Assembly (NCBI RefSeq): GCF_001956695.1
Contig: NZ_CP019070.1
Coordinates: forward strand, 1,984,001-2,048,000
DNA length: 64,000 nt
Source of the DNA: Poseidonibacter parvus
GTDB lineage: Bacteria > Campylobacterota > Campylobacteria > Campylobacterales > Arcobacteraceae
Direction: 5' to 3'
In this document: positions 18,731-27,874 of the stretch, in pieces
Numbering within the stretch: the first letter of the stretch is position 1
Layout: each line of letters opens with the position of its first letter
The notes under the pieces: generated by a model
Told to the model about the DNA's origin: nothing
Databases searched by the model: none
What the model saw: the letters and a program-made list of their open reading frames with translations, nothing else
Program-made: the position numbers and the translations under genes

Positions 18731-19600
18731 TTACACTACTTTAATAGGTACGTAAAAATCTAACTTAAAAGTATCATTATCTTCTAAATAATGATTTTGA
18801 TAATATATTGCATAAGAAGGAAGTGTTTTAGCTTCATAACCACTTTGGGGCATCCAATAATGATATATATAAGTCATAAGTTTAGCAACATCACCGTATA
18901 CACCTTCATAAGAGAATATCGCATATAAAGACTCAATAACCTCTAACTTACTAATTGAATTTGTTGCTTCAAAATCATCATCTACTTCAATTGCTGCTAC
19001 ATAATTACAATCTTTATAATCTGTAATAACAGGATTATCATGATAAAGACCTATTTGAGTATTGTTAAGTATATTTTTCTCATATGCAAAGGCAAGTAAT
19101 CTTTCCCATGTTTTTGATAAGCCTTCTAAATCATATCCTTTAAGTCTTAAATATGCACAAGTTTTTGAAGGAACTACTTTGATTTTTACATCAATATTTT
19201 TAAAATTTAAATAAAAATCTTCTTCTAAATTTAATGAATCATGTGAAAAGTTTTTATAAGCACCTTGTCTCCATTTTGAAGGTGTGTATTCAAATCTTTT
19301 TTTAAAGGCTTTTATAAAAGATGTATGAGAAGAGTAACCGCATAATTGACTTATTTCACTAATTGTTGAGTAAGTATTTGTAATAAGTAAATTTGCAGCT
19401 TTTTGTAATCTTATAGAGGTAATTCTTTCAAATAAATTCTCCCCTACTTCTTCTTTGAAAATTCTCAAAAAATGGTACTTACTTACACTATTTAATTTTG
19501 CTAGTTCATCCAAAGTAATATTTGTATCAATATACTTATAAATATAGTTAAGAGATTTATTTACAATATCAGCTCTTAGATGTTTTGTGTCTTTTTTCAT
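18731..19600 (-). CDS. AraC-family regulator with GyrI-like effector domain
   Basis: 289 aa. Two helix-turn-helix motifs at ~12-110 (LDELAKLNSVSKYHFLRIFK and SEISQLCGYSSHTSFIKAFKKRFEYTPSKWR) are followed by a GyrI-like small-molecule-binding domain at ~135-289 (VKVVPSKTCAYLRLKG). This is the Rob/SoxS-with-GyrI arrangement. The start ATG lacks a ribosome site, and an extended -10 box ends only 5 nt before it, so the mRNA may be leaderless. Effector unknown. Confidence 0.88.
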   Translation of the reverse strand: MKKDTKHLRADIVNKSLNYIYKYIDTNITLDELAKLNSVSKYHFLRIFKEEVGENLFERITSIRLQKAANLLITNTYSTISEISQLCGYSSHTSFIKAFKKRFEYTPSKWRQGAYKNFSHDSLNLEEDFYLNFKNIDVKIKVVPSKTCAYLRLKGYDLEGLSKTWERLLAFAYEKNILNNTQIGLYHDNPVITDYKDCNYVAAIEVDDDFEATNSISKLEVIESLYAIFSYEGVYGDVAKLMTYIYHYWMPQSGYEAKTLPSYAIYYQNHYLEDNDTFKLDFYVPIKVV

Positions 19601-19605
19601 AAAAA

Positions 19606-19614
19606 ATTATATCA
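19606..19614 (-). promoter_or_regulatory. Extended -10 box giving a possible leaderless araC-type mRNA
   Basis: On the minus strand TGATATAAT is followed by five T and then the ATG. Transcription would start at or next to the start codon. Confidence 0.55.
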
Positions 19615-19622
19615 CGAAAATA

Positions 19623-21998
19623 TTAAACTATAGGAATTTTTATAGTAAACTGTGCACCTTTATTTGTTTCATTATTATATGAAGTATCTACATTTTTAAC
19701 AGAAATAAAACCATGTATTTGTTTTGTAATAATTTGATTAGTCATATATAAACCAATACCTGTTCCAATAGATTCATGTTTTGTAGTAAAATATGGGTCG
19801 AAGATATGTTCTATTGCATTATCTTTTATTCCACCAGCATTATCTCTAAATTTAAGAATAATAGCTTTTTCTTCCTTTTTTATTGAAACGTAAAAATATT
19901 TTTCATGTTGAACTGTTGAGAATGCATCTTTTGCATTATTATAAATATTAAGTAAGGCTTGAATTAAAATATTTTCATTATAATCAAAATATATATCTTC
20001 ACATTTCTCTTCATATTGAATAAAATTACTATTAAAACTATCAATACTAAGCTCTCTAACTTTTTTTAGAGTATCTTTTAAATTTGTATTCTTAGAAGAG
20101 GATACGTCATCCTTAAAAAAACCTCTAAAGTCATCAATTGTTTTTGATAGATGTTGAGTATGATGATTAATTTTACTAAGAGTTTCTTTCATTTGTTCTT
20201 TATTAATTTCTTCATCAAACTCTAATGAAAGTTTTAATCCTGTTGATGCAGTTGAAATCACAGATAAAGGCTGTCTCCATTGATGAGCAATATTTCCAAT
20301 CATCTCTCCCACTGCAGCGGTTCTTGATTGTTGGAACATCATTCTTTGCTGAATTACGTGTTCTGTTATATCAGTTAAATAAGCTATAAACTCTGTTATT
20401 TCACCTTCTGAATTATTCAATGTTACTACATTTTCCAAAATCCATTTTTCTCTTTCATCTTTAGTTTTAATTACATAAGGCTCACGTTTAAAATATTTTG
20501 ATTTATTGCTTAAAGCTTCTTGAGACTTATTTCTAATTTCTTCAAGATATTTTTTATTTACTAAAGATGTAAAATCTACTTCTCCTGATGTAAATTCACT
20601 ATTCTTATATCCTGTTAATTTATAAATACTTTCAGATGCATATTCAACATCTTTATTTTTATTATTCTTCCATTTAAAAAGAACAACATCTCCTTTATCA
20701 AATAAAGATAATAAACCTTTTTGATATTTATTTAATTCTTCGGATAAGTATTTTGCAGTTATATCTTCTGAAATAGAACGATATCCTATTTTTTTACCAT
20801 TAAAAAATAATGATTCGATATAAACATTAAAATGTTTTATTTTCTTGTCTTTAGAAAAATTAGTAATCCGCCCCTTCCACATAAAGTCATTATTAAGTAC
20901 TTCCCACATTTTTGCAATATATTCACTAGTAGTACTAGAATGTTTCATTATTGAATGTGTTTTACCTATTAATTCACTTTCACTAAAACCCAATGTTTTA
21001 CAATAAGCTTCATTTGCATGTGTAATAATTCCATTTAGATCTGTAGTTAATATTAAAACATATTTATTTACCATTTCTTGCTGATTAATTACGTCTTTAT
21101 TAGCTTGAATAAGTTTTCTATTCATAATTTGTATTGATCGATTTTTATAAAGAATAAGTATAAAAACAATGATAAAAAAAGCAAGAGCATATGCAATTCT
21201 TGCAAAATCAATACCTTGATCAACTTTTATTTCAATCCATCTATTTACAATAGTATTTAACTGTTCTTCCGAAATTTGATTTAATGATTTTTGCATAATG
21301 GTGTTTAATAAAGGTTCATCATTTCTCGAAGCAATACTTAAATCTATATTAAATTCTAATTTCCCTGCAATCTTTAAATCAACGATTCTATGCTTTTGCA
21401 TGTTATAGCCAATAGCTGCCATAATATCTATATAGCCAAAAAGTTCTCCCTTTCTTACTTTTTGTAAACCTTCTTCTGCATTTTGTACTTCAACTATCTG
21501 AACTTTTGGATTGTTGTTTTTTAATACTTCAATAAAAGCATAACCTTTTACAATTCCAATTTTTCTATTTCCTATAGCTTTACTATCTTTTATAAAAAGT
21601 TGATCTAATTTAGTAGCAATAACAAAAGGTTCACTAGTATATGCATTTGTAAAGTTCATGCTATTTCTACGACTTTTTGTATTCATCGCAACAGGAAGGA
21701 TGTCACATTTTCTATTTTTTATATTTTCTAAAGATTGTGTCCATTGCTTTGTATGAATCAATATAATTGGCGTATTGATTTGCTTTGAGATTAAATCTAT
21801 AATATCTTTTGCAATACCTTTGTGATTTCCGTTTTTATCAATTTGTTCAAAAGGAAGCCAATTGGGTAAAACACACATTTTAATTTGCTTTTTTTCTTTT
21901 AAATATGAGTATTCTTCTTGAGTCAGTATATCAGTTTTATTTGTAGCAAATAAATTTGCAAAAAATATTATAAAAGTTAATAGAAAGATTTTAAACAT
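19623..21998 (-). CDS. Hybrid sensor kinase: periplasmic binding domain, PAS-PAS, histidine kinase
   Basis: About 791 aa. Signal/anchor at the N-terminus, an SBP_bac_3-type periplasmic binding domain at ~38-258 (amino-acid-binding protein fold; IKMCVLPNWLPFEQ, GYAFIEVL), TM ~267-288, two PAS domains (~310-415 and ~430-548), then His near residue 572 in NIAHQWRQPL, an N-box (NIYNNAKDAF) and G boxes (DNAGGI, GTGIGLYMTN). No receiver domain. Tandem TTG TTG ATG occurs at the start. AAGG lies 8 nt before the ATG at 21998, which I chose. No partner regulator is adjacent, so it is probably an orphan kinase. Confidence 0.92.
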   Translation of the reverse strand: MFKIFLLTFIIFFANLFATNKTDILTQEEYSYLKEKKQIKMCVLPNWLPFEQIDKNGNHKGIAKDIIDLISKQINTPIILIHTKQWTQSLENIKNRKCDILPVAMNTKSRRNSMNFTNAYTSEPFVIATKLDQLFIKDSKAIGNRKIGIVKGYAFIEVLKNNNPKVQIVEVQNAEEGLQKVRKGELFGYIDIMAAIGYNMQKHRIVDLKIAGKLEFNIDLSIASRNDEPLLNTIMQKSLNQISEEQLNTIVNRWIEIKVDQGIDFARIAYALAFFIIVFILILYKNRSIQIMNRKLIQANKDVINQQEMVNKYVLILTTDLNGIITHANEAYCKTLGFSESELIGKTHSIMKHSSTTSEYIAKMWEVLNNDFMWKGRITNFSKDKKIKHFNVYIESLFFNGKKIGYRSISEDITAKYLSEELNKYQKGLLSLFDKGDVVLFKWKNNKNKDVEYASESIYKLTGYKNSEFTSGEVDFTSLVNKKYLEEIRNKSQEALSNKSKYFKREPYVIKTKDEREKWILENVVTLNNSEGEITEFIAYLTDITEHVIQQRMMFQQSRTAAVGEMIGNIAHQWRQPLSVISTASTGLKLSLEFDEEINKEQMKETLSKINHHTQHLSKTIDDFRGFFKDDVSSSKNTNLKDTLKKVRELSIDSFNSNFIQYEEKCEDIYFDYNENILIQALLNIYNNAKDAFSTVQHEKYFYVSIKKEEKAIILKFRDNAGGIKDNAIEHIFDPYFTTKHESIGTGIGLYMTNQIITKQIHGFISVKNVDTSYNNETNKGAQFTIKIPIV

Positions 21999-22141
21999 CA
22001 ACAAGACCTTATAAATATCAATAATTTTACTATTATAGTATATATAACTTTATAAGAAGCATTATATACATTTCTTTACACTTTTAATAATAATTACAAG
22101 TTTTATTTTTTATTTTTATTAAAAAATATTTTAAGATAATT

Positions 22142-22176
22142 TTTTCTAAAATATAATTTTTTGAGATTTTAGAAAA
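22142..22176. repeat. 11-bp inverted repeat
   Basis: TTTTCTAAAAT (22142-22152) and ATTTTAGAAAA (22166-22176) are perfect inverted repeats with a 13-nt spacer. Confidence 0.45.
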
Positions 22177-22403
22177 GTCAATAAATCATAATAAATAACC
22201 AGCTAAATACTTTAAGTATAATTTTTTTCTAATATTATTTATTTATACAGCTTTAATTTTAGTATTCTTTCAATTAGCTATTAATACTTTCCACACAAGT
22301 AATATGTAATATAATCAGTAAAAAAATAATAAATACATATATTATCTTTTTATACTATTAATAATAAGTAAATAAAAATAATCTTCTAGTCATCTTAATC
22401 TTT

Positions 22404-22437
22404 TTAATTATAATAAAAAATCATTTATTATAATTAA
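22404..22437. repeat. 14-bp perfect inverted repeat
   Basis: TTAATTATAATAAA (22404-22417) and TTTATTATAATTAA (22424-22437) with a 6-nt loop. It contains only A and T and carries TATAAT on both strands, so it could be an operator over divergent promoters. Confidence 0.5.
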
Positions 22438-22568
22438 TAAAATAAGATATTTTATCTATAAAGATGCCTATTTATAGGAGTTTGTAAGAAGTTGATGAAA
22501 AAATGAATTTAAGTTGTTTGTAATTCTTATCTATGTATATTACGCAAATTTTAAAGGTTAATTTATAC

Positions 22569-23693
22569 ATGAATGAAAATAAAAATCTTCACTTATTTGA
22601 AGTATTCCCTTGGAATAAAAATTTTGAACTGGGAATTAAAAGAATTGATTCAGAGCACAAGCAAATCGTTAAACTTTTAAATATATTAGCAACAACTTTA
22701 ACTCATCCAGAAGAAAATGATATTACAAATATTTTAAAAAAACTCACAGAGTATTCAAATTATCATTTTGAATCAGAACAAAAGTTTTGGGCATTACATA
22801 TAAAAGATGAGACTTTAATACATAAACATAAACAAACTCATGAATCATTTCTACCAGAAGTTTATAAAATTCAAGAAGAGCATAAAAATAAACCTTTATA
22901 TATTACGGTTGAAGCAATAATTACATTTTTAATACGTTGGATTACCTTTCATATAATTGAAGAAGATAAAGGTTTATGCTTAATAATTTATGCTTTAAAA
23001 AAAGGATATACCTTAGAAGAAGCAAAAGTGATTTCTCAAGAAGAAATGGATGGTACAAACAAAGTATTAATTGAAACAATCTTAACTATGTATGAAGGTT
23101 TATCATCTAGAGCTATTTTGCTAATGAGAGAATCAAATGCAAGAATCAAAGCAGAAAAAGAACTAAAAAGAGCCAATAAGAAACTAGAAGAATTAGCTAT
23201 TACTGATCAATTAACAAAAGTATATAATCGTAGACATTTTGAAAATGTTTTTTCTTATGAATTAAAAAGAGCAACAAGAGCAAAGTCATTATTTAGTATT
23301 GTATCAATTGATATAGATTACTTTAAACAATTAAATGACACCTACGGACATCAAAGTGGAGATGCAGCTTTAATTTCTATTGGTAAATGCTTAAATGAAA
23401 TATGTAAAAGATTCGGAGATTTTGCGTTTAGAATTGGTGGTGAAGAGTTTGCAATAATTATTACAGATAGTAAAGATGAATCCGCAATTAAACTTTCAAA
23501 TAAACTACAAGAAAAACTTAAAAAGTTAGAAATAGCGAATAAAAATAGTGATATTTCTAATTATATGACTATTTCCATAGGTATTGTTTCTTTAATTCCT
23601 AGTACAAAGGATAATATAGATTCTATTATGAAAAGTGTAGACAAAAAATTATATCTTGCAAAAGAACAGGGTAGAAATCAAATAATAAACTAA
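22569..23693 (+). CDS. Bacteriohemerythrin-GGDEF diguanylate cyclase
   Basis: About 374 aa. The hemerythrin domain (~20-150) shows the di-iron ligand pattern DSEHKQIV, NYHFESEQ, HKHKQTHESF and WITFHIIEEDK. A short coiled coil (~185-205) links it to a GGDEF domain with an intact GGEEF active site and the product-inhibition I-site RFGD five residues upstream. It should make c-di-GMP in response to oxygen or redox state; this is inferred from the domains. An in-frame ATG 36 nt upstream (22533) has no ribosome site. The ATG at 22569 has AAAGG about 11 nt before it and starts directly before the domain. Confidence 0.93.
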   Translation: MNENKNLHLFEVFPWNKNFELGIKRIDSEHKQIVKLLNILATTLTHPEENDITNILKKLTEYSNYHFESEQKFWALHIKDETLIHKHKQTHESFLPEVYKIQEEHKNKPLYITVEAIITFLIRWITFHIIEEDKGLCLIIYALKKGYTLEEAKVISQEEMDGTNKVLIETILTMYEGLSSRAILLMRESNARIKAEKELKRANKKLEELAITDQLTKVYNRRHFENVFSYELKRATRAKSLFSIVSIDIDYFKQLNDTYGHQSGDAALISIGKCLNEICKRFGDFAFRIGGEEFAIIITDSKDESAIKLSNKLQEKLKKLEIANKNSDISNYMTISIGIVSLIPSTKDNIDSIMKSVDKKLYLAKEQGRNQIIN

Positions 23694-23725
23694 TTTATAC
23701 TATCATATCTAAACAAGGATTAGAT

Positions 23726-24769
23726 ATGGAAAGTATAATTGCAATAGAAGAACTAATTAATCAAACACAAAAACAAATTGATTTACAAAATTTGCAACTA
23801 CAAAGACATTACAGTGGAGAAGGTAAACTTTCATCATTAATTCTTGCATCAACAGAAAATACACTTGAAGTTGCTACAAATCAATTAAACAAATATAATA
23901 AAATATTAAAACGTCTTTTAGGTGAAGATGGGGAAAAATTAAATGAAGAGTATCGTTTAAGAATTGCATCAAAAAGAAAAAGATACTTCGATACTCAAGA
24001 CTCAAGAATAAAAGCTAATAAAGAACATTCTAGTGATATAAAACTTGCAGCAATTAGAATTTTAGGAGAATTACCTCAAGAAATTGAACTTGATGATGAG
24101 GATCTTTTTGAAATAGCAGTTAAATCTGCACATCTAACTCTTCCTGAACTAAATGAATTATCAAAACTTCTAGACACTATTAGAGTTGAATTTAATTCAC
24201 AATTAGAAAAAAATAAAGAAGAAGATATTAAACAAATAGCAACTCTTGATTATCTAATTCCTATTGTAATTTTACATTTTAAAATTTTAAGAGATAATAT
24301 TAGTCAAAGTATTCATGATAAAAATCTACATAATCAAGAACTACTAAAAGAAGGAAAAATTGAAAACTTCGAAAAAAAGAAATTTTCAACATGGCCTAAA
24401 TATCAAGACTGGTGGGTACGAGAACTTTGGGTTAGTCATCAAGCTTATTTTTCTTTATTTAAGTGGAAAGAGATTATAAATAAACAGTGTCAAACAACAG
24501 AACAAAAAAAAGCTTGGAGTATCATTTACGATAGATGGATAACTATTAAAAAACTATTAAATGATAAAGGAACACTTGCTTTTCACTATCATTATGTTTT
24601 TGATAAACTAATAGAGAAATATGCTAAACTCGAAGAAGAAATGGATGAAGAAAAAATGAATAATATAGAAAAAATATATTTAAAGCTTTCGGAAAAAGAA
24701 GACTTTGAAAAGAATTCTAATTTCCATAATATTATTACTCCTTACTATAAGTATAAAAAAAGTAAATAA
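23726..24769 (+). CDS. Hypothetical helical cytoplasmic protein (347 aa)
   Basis: 347 aa, highly charged, no signal peptide or membrane helix. The N-terminal ~100 residues look like a coiled coil. The middle contains a Trp-rich stretch (WPKYQDWWVRELWVSH). No family recognised. An AAGGA site lies 6 nt upstream of the ATG, and the gene follows the hemerythrin-GGDEF gene by 32 nt, so the two may be co-transcribed. Function unknown. Confidence 0.72.
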   Translation: MESIIAIEELINQTQKQIDLQNLQLQRHYSGEGKLSSLILASTENTLEVATNQLNKYNKILKRLLGEDGEKLNEEYRLRIASKRKRYFDTQDSRIKANKEHSSDIKLAAIRILGELPQEIELDDEDLFEIAVKSAHLTLPELNELSKLLDTIRVEFNSQLEKNKEEDIKQIATLDYLIPIVILHFKILRDNISQSIHDKNLHNQELLKEGKIENFEKKKFSTWPKYQDWWVRELWVSHQAYFSLFKWKEIINKQCQTTEQKKAWSIIYDRWITIKKLLNDKGTLAFHYHYVFDKLIEKYAKLEEEMDEEKMNNIEKIYLKLSEKEDFEKNSNFHNIITPYYKYKKSK

Positions 24770-24789
24770 TAAATATTAAGATTAATCTC

Positions 24790-25752
24790 TTACTTAAATT
24801 TGGTAAGTGCTATTAATCCTAATACTGTAATTATAATTCCTAGTACTCCAATTTCATTTGGAAAAACTGCATTTAAAAAAATCATTTCTCCAGCTAATGC
24901 AAAAAACACTTCACCTGATTGTGAAGCATCAACAGCAACAAGTTTTGAGGGTGTATTAGCATGAGACCTTGCATATAAAAATAATGATGTAGCAATTACC
25001 CCTGAAAGTATTGCAATAAAAGCAACACTAATTAATTGCCCGCTTGAAGGAACACTTGCATCTGTAAAAAAGTATAAAACAATCCAAAGAGGAAAACTTC
25101 CAAGTGTTAAAAGAAATACTTTTACAAAAGCATTATTTATTATAGTATTATCAATTAATTTTTCTTTTCTTTTTTTCTTCTCTTCCCATACAAGTTGATT
25201 TCCAATAGGATAGCAAAAAGCTGCAACTAAGACAGGGAAAAAGCCTAAAAATAATGCATCTAAATTATCAAAATCAAAATGACTAATATTTACAAGAGTA
25301 ATTCCTAAAAAAATAATAACAGTAAAAAACCAAATCTTTTTTGATAGCTTTTGACCAAAAAAAGATAATACAAATAAGGAAGCAAGTATTGTCATTTGCC
25401 ATGTTGTAGCAACTACCCAACCAGGAGAAAAATCAGCCACAAAACAAATAAGTGCATAAAAGAACCCAAATCCAATAGTTCCAGCAATACTCCAAAACCT
25501 AAAGTTTTCATAGTACTCTTTCAATACTAATTTAAAATATGAAATTCCTTTAAAAAAAATAAGTCCAATGCAAAGAAAAGCAAGAGTATATAAAAATCTA
25601 AGTGATGCGGAAAAATACCAATGCCCACCATCAAGAGATATAGCTCTATTTATTAAAAATGTAGCAGAAAAAAACAGTGCTGATATTAAACCAATTATTA
25701 GTAAAAAAGAAGAATTAGTTTCATACTTCTTTATAGTATTTTTTAAACTCAT
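24790..25752 (-). CDS. DMT-superfamily efflux transporter (multidrug-resistance EmrE-like family)
   Basis: 320 aa, ten predicted membrane helices as two EamA-like halves. The C-terminal half has ANTPSKLVAVDASQSGEVFFAL, characteristic of the family annotated as 'multidrug resistance efflux transporter'. The ATG follows directly on the TAA of the receiver-PAS gene (TAAATG), so it is translated by coupling. Substrate unknown. Confidence 0.82.
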   Translation of the reverse strand: MSLKNTIKKYETNSSFLLIIGLISALFFSATFLINRAISLDGGHWYFSASLRFLYTLAFLCIGLIFFKGISYFKLVLKEYYENFRFWSIAGTIGFGFFYALICFVADFSPGWVVATTWQMTILASLFVLSFFGQKLSKKIWFFTVIIFLGITLVNISHFDFDNLDALFLGFFPVLVAAFCYPIGNQLVWEEKKKRKEKLIDNTIINNAFVKVFLLTLGSFPLWIVLYFFTDASVPSSGQLISVAFIAILSGVIATSLFLYARSHANTPSKLVAVDASQSGEVFFALAGEMIFLNAVFPNEIGVLGIIITVLGLIALTKFK

Positions 25753-26964
25753 TTATTTAATATTATTTTCATCAATAATAAACATCAAGTCAATAATCTT
25801 TTTATTTTTAATTTCAAGATCTTTTATTAAAGATTTTATTTTTTCATGAGAGGTGTCAACTTCTTTAGTAAGAGTAATAATATCTTCTACTTGCTTATCT
25901 ATTTTAACTTTATGTAATTGAAGTGCATTAACATGCATTTCTATTTCACTTTTTTTATTCATCAACATAGTTGAATATTTCTCATCAAAAGTAGCAATGT
26001 CTTTTTCATATTTTCTTAATTGATTATCTTGTCTAAGAATCTTTGTATTTAGTTCATCAACTGTAACTTGATTGAAGTTATTTATGATTCTTTTTGAATT
26101 CAATAATTCTTCTTTTAGTTTTGATATATCTTTATGTAATAATTGTTCTTTTTTATTAGCTTCTTTAATATTCAAAATTACTTTTTTCTGAAAATCTCTT
26201 TTTTCTAAATTTTCTTTAGTAGTTAGAAAAGATATCGTTATAAATTCTTCATTATTATTATCTTCAATTTTAAAAATAGAATTATTTAAATAAAATACTT
26301 CTTTATTTTTTGATAAAAACTTAGTATTACCTTTCCAGAGTTTTCCATCTTTTAAGTAATCCCAAGTTTCTTTAATATACTTTGATGGTATTTCAGGATG
26401 TATAATATCTTTAAAATTTAAATTTCTTATCTCATCTTTTCCATATCCAGACATTAGTAGCATACTTTCATTCATATAAGTAATTGCCCCATTAGCTTTC
26501 ATTTTATAAATTAATGCTACTTTATCAACAGCTGAAATATAGTTTTCTACTTCATTATCTTTTATAAGTAATTTTTTCTTTAATAAAATTCTTTCTGATA
26601 ATAAATCAATTTTTTCAAGCAATTTTCCTTGACTTATAGGTTTAGATAAAAATGCATTAACATTTAAATCTATTAATTCTAAAAGTACTGAGGCTTCAAC
26701 TTCTTTACTTGTTATAATAAAGCCAATATTTGTATCTGAAAGTCTAATCAATTTTAATAAGTCTACACCACTTATAGCAGGTAACTCATCACTTGAAATA
26801 ATAATATCAATTTTATTCTTTTTATATAATTCATAAGCCTCTTTTCCATCATTTGCTTCAAGTATTACATTAAAATATTTTGATAAAATATTAAATAACT
26901 TCTTCCTATCATCTTCATCACTTTCTGCAATAAGAATAACTATATCTTCAAAACTTCCACTCAT
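25753..26964 (-). CDS. Receiver-PAS-coiled-coil protein with degenerate receiver
   Basis: 403 aa. Receiver-like domain at ~5-125, PAS domain at ~145-260 (ANGAITYMNESMLLMSGYG, FKDIIHPE), then a long coiled coil at ~265-395 and no output domain. In the receiver, alignment with the neighbouring intact regulator places Ser58 where the phospho-acceptor Asp should be (IISSDELP; the Asp is shifted by one), and the acidic pocket reads A-E-S-D. The conserved Lys (LSKPIS) remains. It probably works without standard phosphorylation. Operon with the DMT transporter. Confidence 0.88.
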   Translation of the reverse strand: MSGSFEDIVILIAESDEDDRKKLFNILSKYFNVILEANDGKEAYELYKKNKIDIIISSDELPAISGVDLLKLIRLSDTNIGFIITSKEVEASVLLELIDLNVNAFLSKPISQGKLLEKIDLLSERILLKKKLLIKDNEVENYISAVDKVALIYKMKANGAITYMNESMLLMSGYGKDEIRNLNFKDIIHPEIPSKYIKETWDYLKDGKLWKGNTKFLSKNKEVFYLNNSIFKIEDNNNEEFITISFLTTKENLEKRDFQKKVILNIKEANKKEQLLHKDISKLKEELLNSKRIINNFNQVTVDELNTKILRQDNQLRKYEKDIATFDEKYSTMLMNKKSEIEMHVNALQLHKVKIDKQVEDIITLTKEVDTSHEKIKSLIKDLEIKNKKIIDLMFIIDENNIK

Positions 26965-27042
26965 TTAAGTCCCTTATTTATAAACCGTATTGGCAATTAT
27001 ACTATAAATAGTCATTTGTTTAGTCTAAGTATATTATATTTA

Positions 27043-27864
27043 TTAAATTAATTTTAAATCTTTTAGATAATTTTCAATCATTGGTGAATAATCTTTTCTA
27101 CAAATTAAATATGTATCTAAATCAAAATCCATTTCTGTAATTTTTAATTTATCTAAATATCCATATTTTTCAACAATTTCTCTTGCAAATAAAGCTACAC
27201 CATAACCTGCATTTACACAAGCTAGAATCAATTCATAATTTTCCAAATTTATTCTTTTATAGATTCGTTTTTCTTCTTTGCTTAAATATTGTTCTAAAAA
27301 AATACGATTCAAATATCCATTTTTATACGCTAATATAGTTTTTTCAGGAACCTTATCTTTTGACTGAACCAAAACAAAATCTTCTTTAAATATATTTAAA
27401 ACCTCAATATCTTTATGATTTGGGTTTCCATTAACAAAAGCAATATCAAGCTTATAATCAAGTAATTCATCAATAAGATTAGTACTGCTATCTACTTTAA
27501 ACTCTAGCTTCATATTTTCAAAATCATTGTTTATTTTTTCTATAAATTTTGTTAATCTAATACTTGCATTTGATTGAGTTGAACCAATTTTTAAACGTTC
27601 TTGATAGTTGATATTTTGCATTTTTAATCTAGCTTCTTCAACTTTTTTTACAATATCAACTGCAAAGGGGAAAAGTTTTTCTCCTTCTAATGTTAGAACT
27701 ACACCACGATTTGTTCTATGAAAAAGTTCATAACCTAAACTTTTTTCAAGTTGCTTAATCCTTAATGTTACGTTTGATTGTGTAAAATTTAATTGCTTCG
27801 CACCTAATGAAATACTTTTTGTATCTACAACTGCTAAAAATACTTTTAATAAATTTGAATCCAT
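27043..27864 (-). CDS. LysR-family transcriptional regulator
   Basis: 273 aa. N-terminal winged helix-turn-helix at 1-60 (SISLGAKQLNFTQSNVTLRIKQLEKSLGYELFHRTNRGV, the LysR signature, split across the motif) and a substrate-binding effector domain at ~90-273. An AAGG site precedes the ATG. It lies 10 nt downstream of a TauE/SafE exporter gene in the same direction and may regulate it. Confidence 0.93.
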   Translation of the reverse strand: MDSNLLKVFLAVVDTKSISLGAKQLNFTQSNVTLRIKQLEKSLGYELFHRTNRGVVLTLEGEKLFPFAVDIVKKVEEARLKMQNINYQERLKIGSTQSNASIRLTKFIEKINNDFENMKLEFKVDSSTNLIDELLDYKLDIAFVNGNPNHKDIEVLNIFKEDFVLVQSKDKVPEKTILAYKNGYLNRIFLEQYLSKEEKRIYKRINLENYELILACVNAGYGVALFAREIVEKYGYLDKLKITEMDFDLDTYLICRKDYSPMIENYLKDLKLI

Positions 27865-27874
27865 ACTTAACCTT

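Larger units (their letters stand above)
21999..22568. other. Long A/T-rich intergenic region
   Basis: About 570 bp without a supportable gene, very A/T-rich. It holds two inverted repeats (22142-22176 and 22404-22437) and presumably the divergent promoters of the orphan kinase and the hemerythrin-GGDEF gene. No riboswitch-like conserved core was recognised. Confidence 0.6.

Noticed and set aside
22005-22532. c-di-GMP riboswitch before the hemerythrin-GGDEF gene
   Set aside because: No GEMM-like G/C-containing core or tetraloop/receptor pattern could be seen; the region is almost pure A/T.
22533-22568. Longer N-terminus of the hemerythrin-GGDEF protein
   Set aside because: The upstream ATG has no ribosome site, and the extra 12 residues are not part of the hemerythrin domain.
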